Below, piece by piece: positions 14,692 to 14,857 of a DNA stretch of 14,857 nt. Source of the stretch: Thermocaproicibacter sp036844765 (lineage in GTDB: Bacteria > Bacillota > Clostridia > Oscillospirales > Acutalibacteraceae). The notes under the pieces were generated by a model. That model ran no database searches and had not been told where the DNA came from. It worked only from the letters and a program-made list of their open reading frames with translations. Position 1 is the first letter of the stretch; each line of letters begins with the position of its first letter. The stretch covers positions 1 to 14,857 of the forward strand of contig DAIUFE010000040.1 in assembly GCA_036844765.1 (NCBI GenBank). Reading direction: 5' to 3'. Both the position numbers and the translations under genes were made by a program.

Positions 14692-14720
14692 ATTTTAGCC
14701 GCTTCCGCCCGATTTGTCAA
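14692..14720 (-). promoter_or_regulatory. Sigma-A promoter of the HD-domain gene
   Basis: On the - strand, TTGACA (complement of 14715-14720) and TAAAAT (complement of 14692-14697) are separated by 17 bp. Transcription would start near 14685, leaving a leader of about 45 nt with a good GGAGG. Confidence 0.82.
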
Positions 14721-14725
14721 CGCGC

Positions 14726-14766
14726 CTCCGGCGCGGCGAAACGCCGCCGCCCGGAGCTGTTTTTTT
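14726..14766 (+). terminator. Orphan terminator upstream of tRNA-Pro
   Basis: CTCCGG (14726-14731) pairs with CCGGAG (14751-14756), and the inner GCGGCG/CGCCGC stem (14733-14738 with 14742-14747) closes an AAA loop. TTTTTTT follows at 14760-14766. The orientation is +, yet no + strand gene lies between the aguA terminator and this point. Confidence 0.75.
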
Positions 14767-14767
14767 G

Positions 14768-14796
14768 TTGCAAAATCCGCCGCCTTGTGGTAGAAT
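14768..14796 (+). promoter_or_regulatory. Promoter of the tRNA-Pro gene
   Basis: TTGCAA (14768-14773), a 17-bp spacer and TAGAAT (14791-14796) place transcription start near 14803, a few bases before the mature tRNA 5' end. Confidence 0.75.
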
Positions 14797-14806
14797 AGAA
14801 AAGTAT

Positions 14807-14857
14807 CCGGGTGTGGCGCAGTTGGTAGCGCGCTTGACTGGGGGTCAAGAGGCCGTG
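14807..14857 (+). tRNA. tRNA-Pro (anticodon GGG), 3' end cut off by the window
   Basis: The 5' acceptor strand is CCGGGTG (14807-14813), followed by T8 and G9. The D arm is GCGC-AGTTGGTA-GCGC (14816-14831). The anticodon arm has a 5-bp stem CTTGA/TCAAG (14833-14837 with 14845-14849) and a 7-nt loop CTGGGGG with GGG at 14840-14842, which reads CCC proline codons. The T arm and 3' acceptor strand lie beyond the window. The TGGCGCAG-TTGGTAGCGC pattern is typical of tRNA-Pro. A GGG proline tRNA fits the GC-rich codon use of the neighbours. Confidence 0.93.

Noticed and set aside
1..14857. CRISPR array, transposon, phage, toxin-antitoxin or biosynthetic cluster
   Set aside because: No regularly spaced repeats, transposase motifs, terminal inverted repeats or related genes were seen on either strand.

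Overview
The window looks like the chromosome of a GC-rich, spore-forming member of the Bacillota (class Clostridia, possibly Oscillospirales). The signs are the 3' end of a sporulation-type sigma factor, a FeoA/FeoB/small Cys-rich protein cluster of the Firmicute kind, MsmX-dependent-style sugar transport genes without their own ATPase, GGAGG-type ribosome binding sites, and near-consensus sigma-A promoters in otherwise GC-rich DNA. The genus cannot be fixed from the sequence alone.

Layout. (i) 1-1935, + strand: last 21 codons of a SigK/SigE-like sigma factor, DNA polymerase IV (dinB) and a PPC/DUF296 protein. A perfect 19-bp hairpin (1951-1991) separates these from the opposing iron genes. 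(ii) 1994-4508, - strand: feoA-feoB plus a 50-residue Cys-rich membrane protein, driven by a near-consensus promoter with a small palindrome at the predicted transcription start. (iii) 4509-8567, - strand: lplB, ytcP and a lipoprotein solute-binding protein form an oligosaccharide ABC importer operon with its own promoter, a leader of about 290 nt and a strong terminator. (iv) 8767-10941, + strand: a divergent cytoplasmic GH3 beta-xylosidase/beta-glucosidase. (v) 10987-11838, - strand: a cupin-AraC regulator. (vi) 11979-14021, + strand: a GH67 alpha-glucuronidase, divergent from the regulator. (vii) 14074-14640, - strand: an HD-domain phosphohydrolase. (viii) 14807 to the end, + strand: a truncated tRNA-Pro(GGG) with its own promoter.

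Regions iii-vi fit together as an aldouronate (methylglucuronoxylo-oligosaccharide) uptake and breakdown locus. The binding protein and two permeases would import short (methyl)glucuronoxylo-oligosaccharides. GH67 would remove the (methyl)glucuronic acid, and GH3 would release xylose from the non-reducing end. The AraC-type protein is the obvious local regulator. LplA/LplB/YtcP-type transporters beside GH67 genes are known from Paenibacillus and Geobacillus xylan loci, so the system is recognisable and not new. No secreted xylanase, transport ATPase or xylose isomerase/kinase lies in the window.

I found no CRISPR array, transposon, phage or toxin-antitoxin system, and nothing that I can honestly call an undescribed system. 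The points most worth following are regulatory: the palindrome at the feoA start site, the inverted repeat at the transporter promoter with its long AT-rich leader, and an orphan terminator before the tRNA. One possible active-site substitution in the GH67 enzyme also deserves an alignment.
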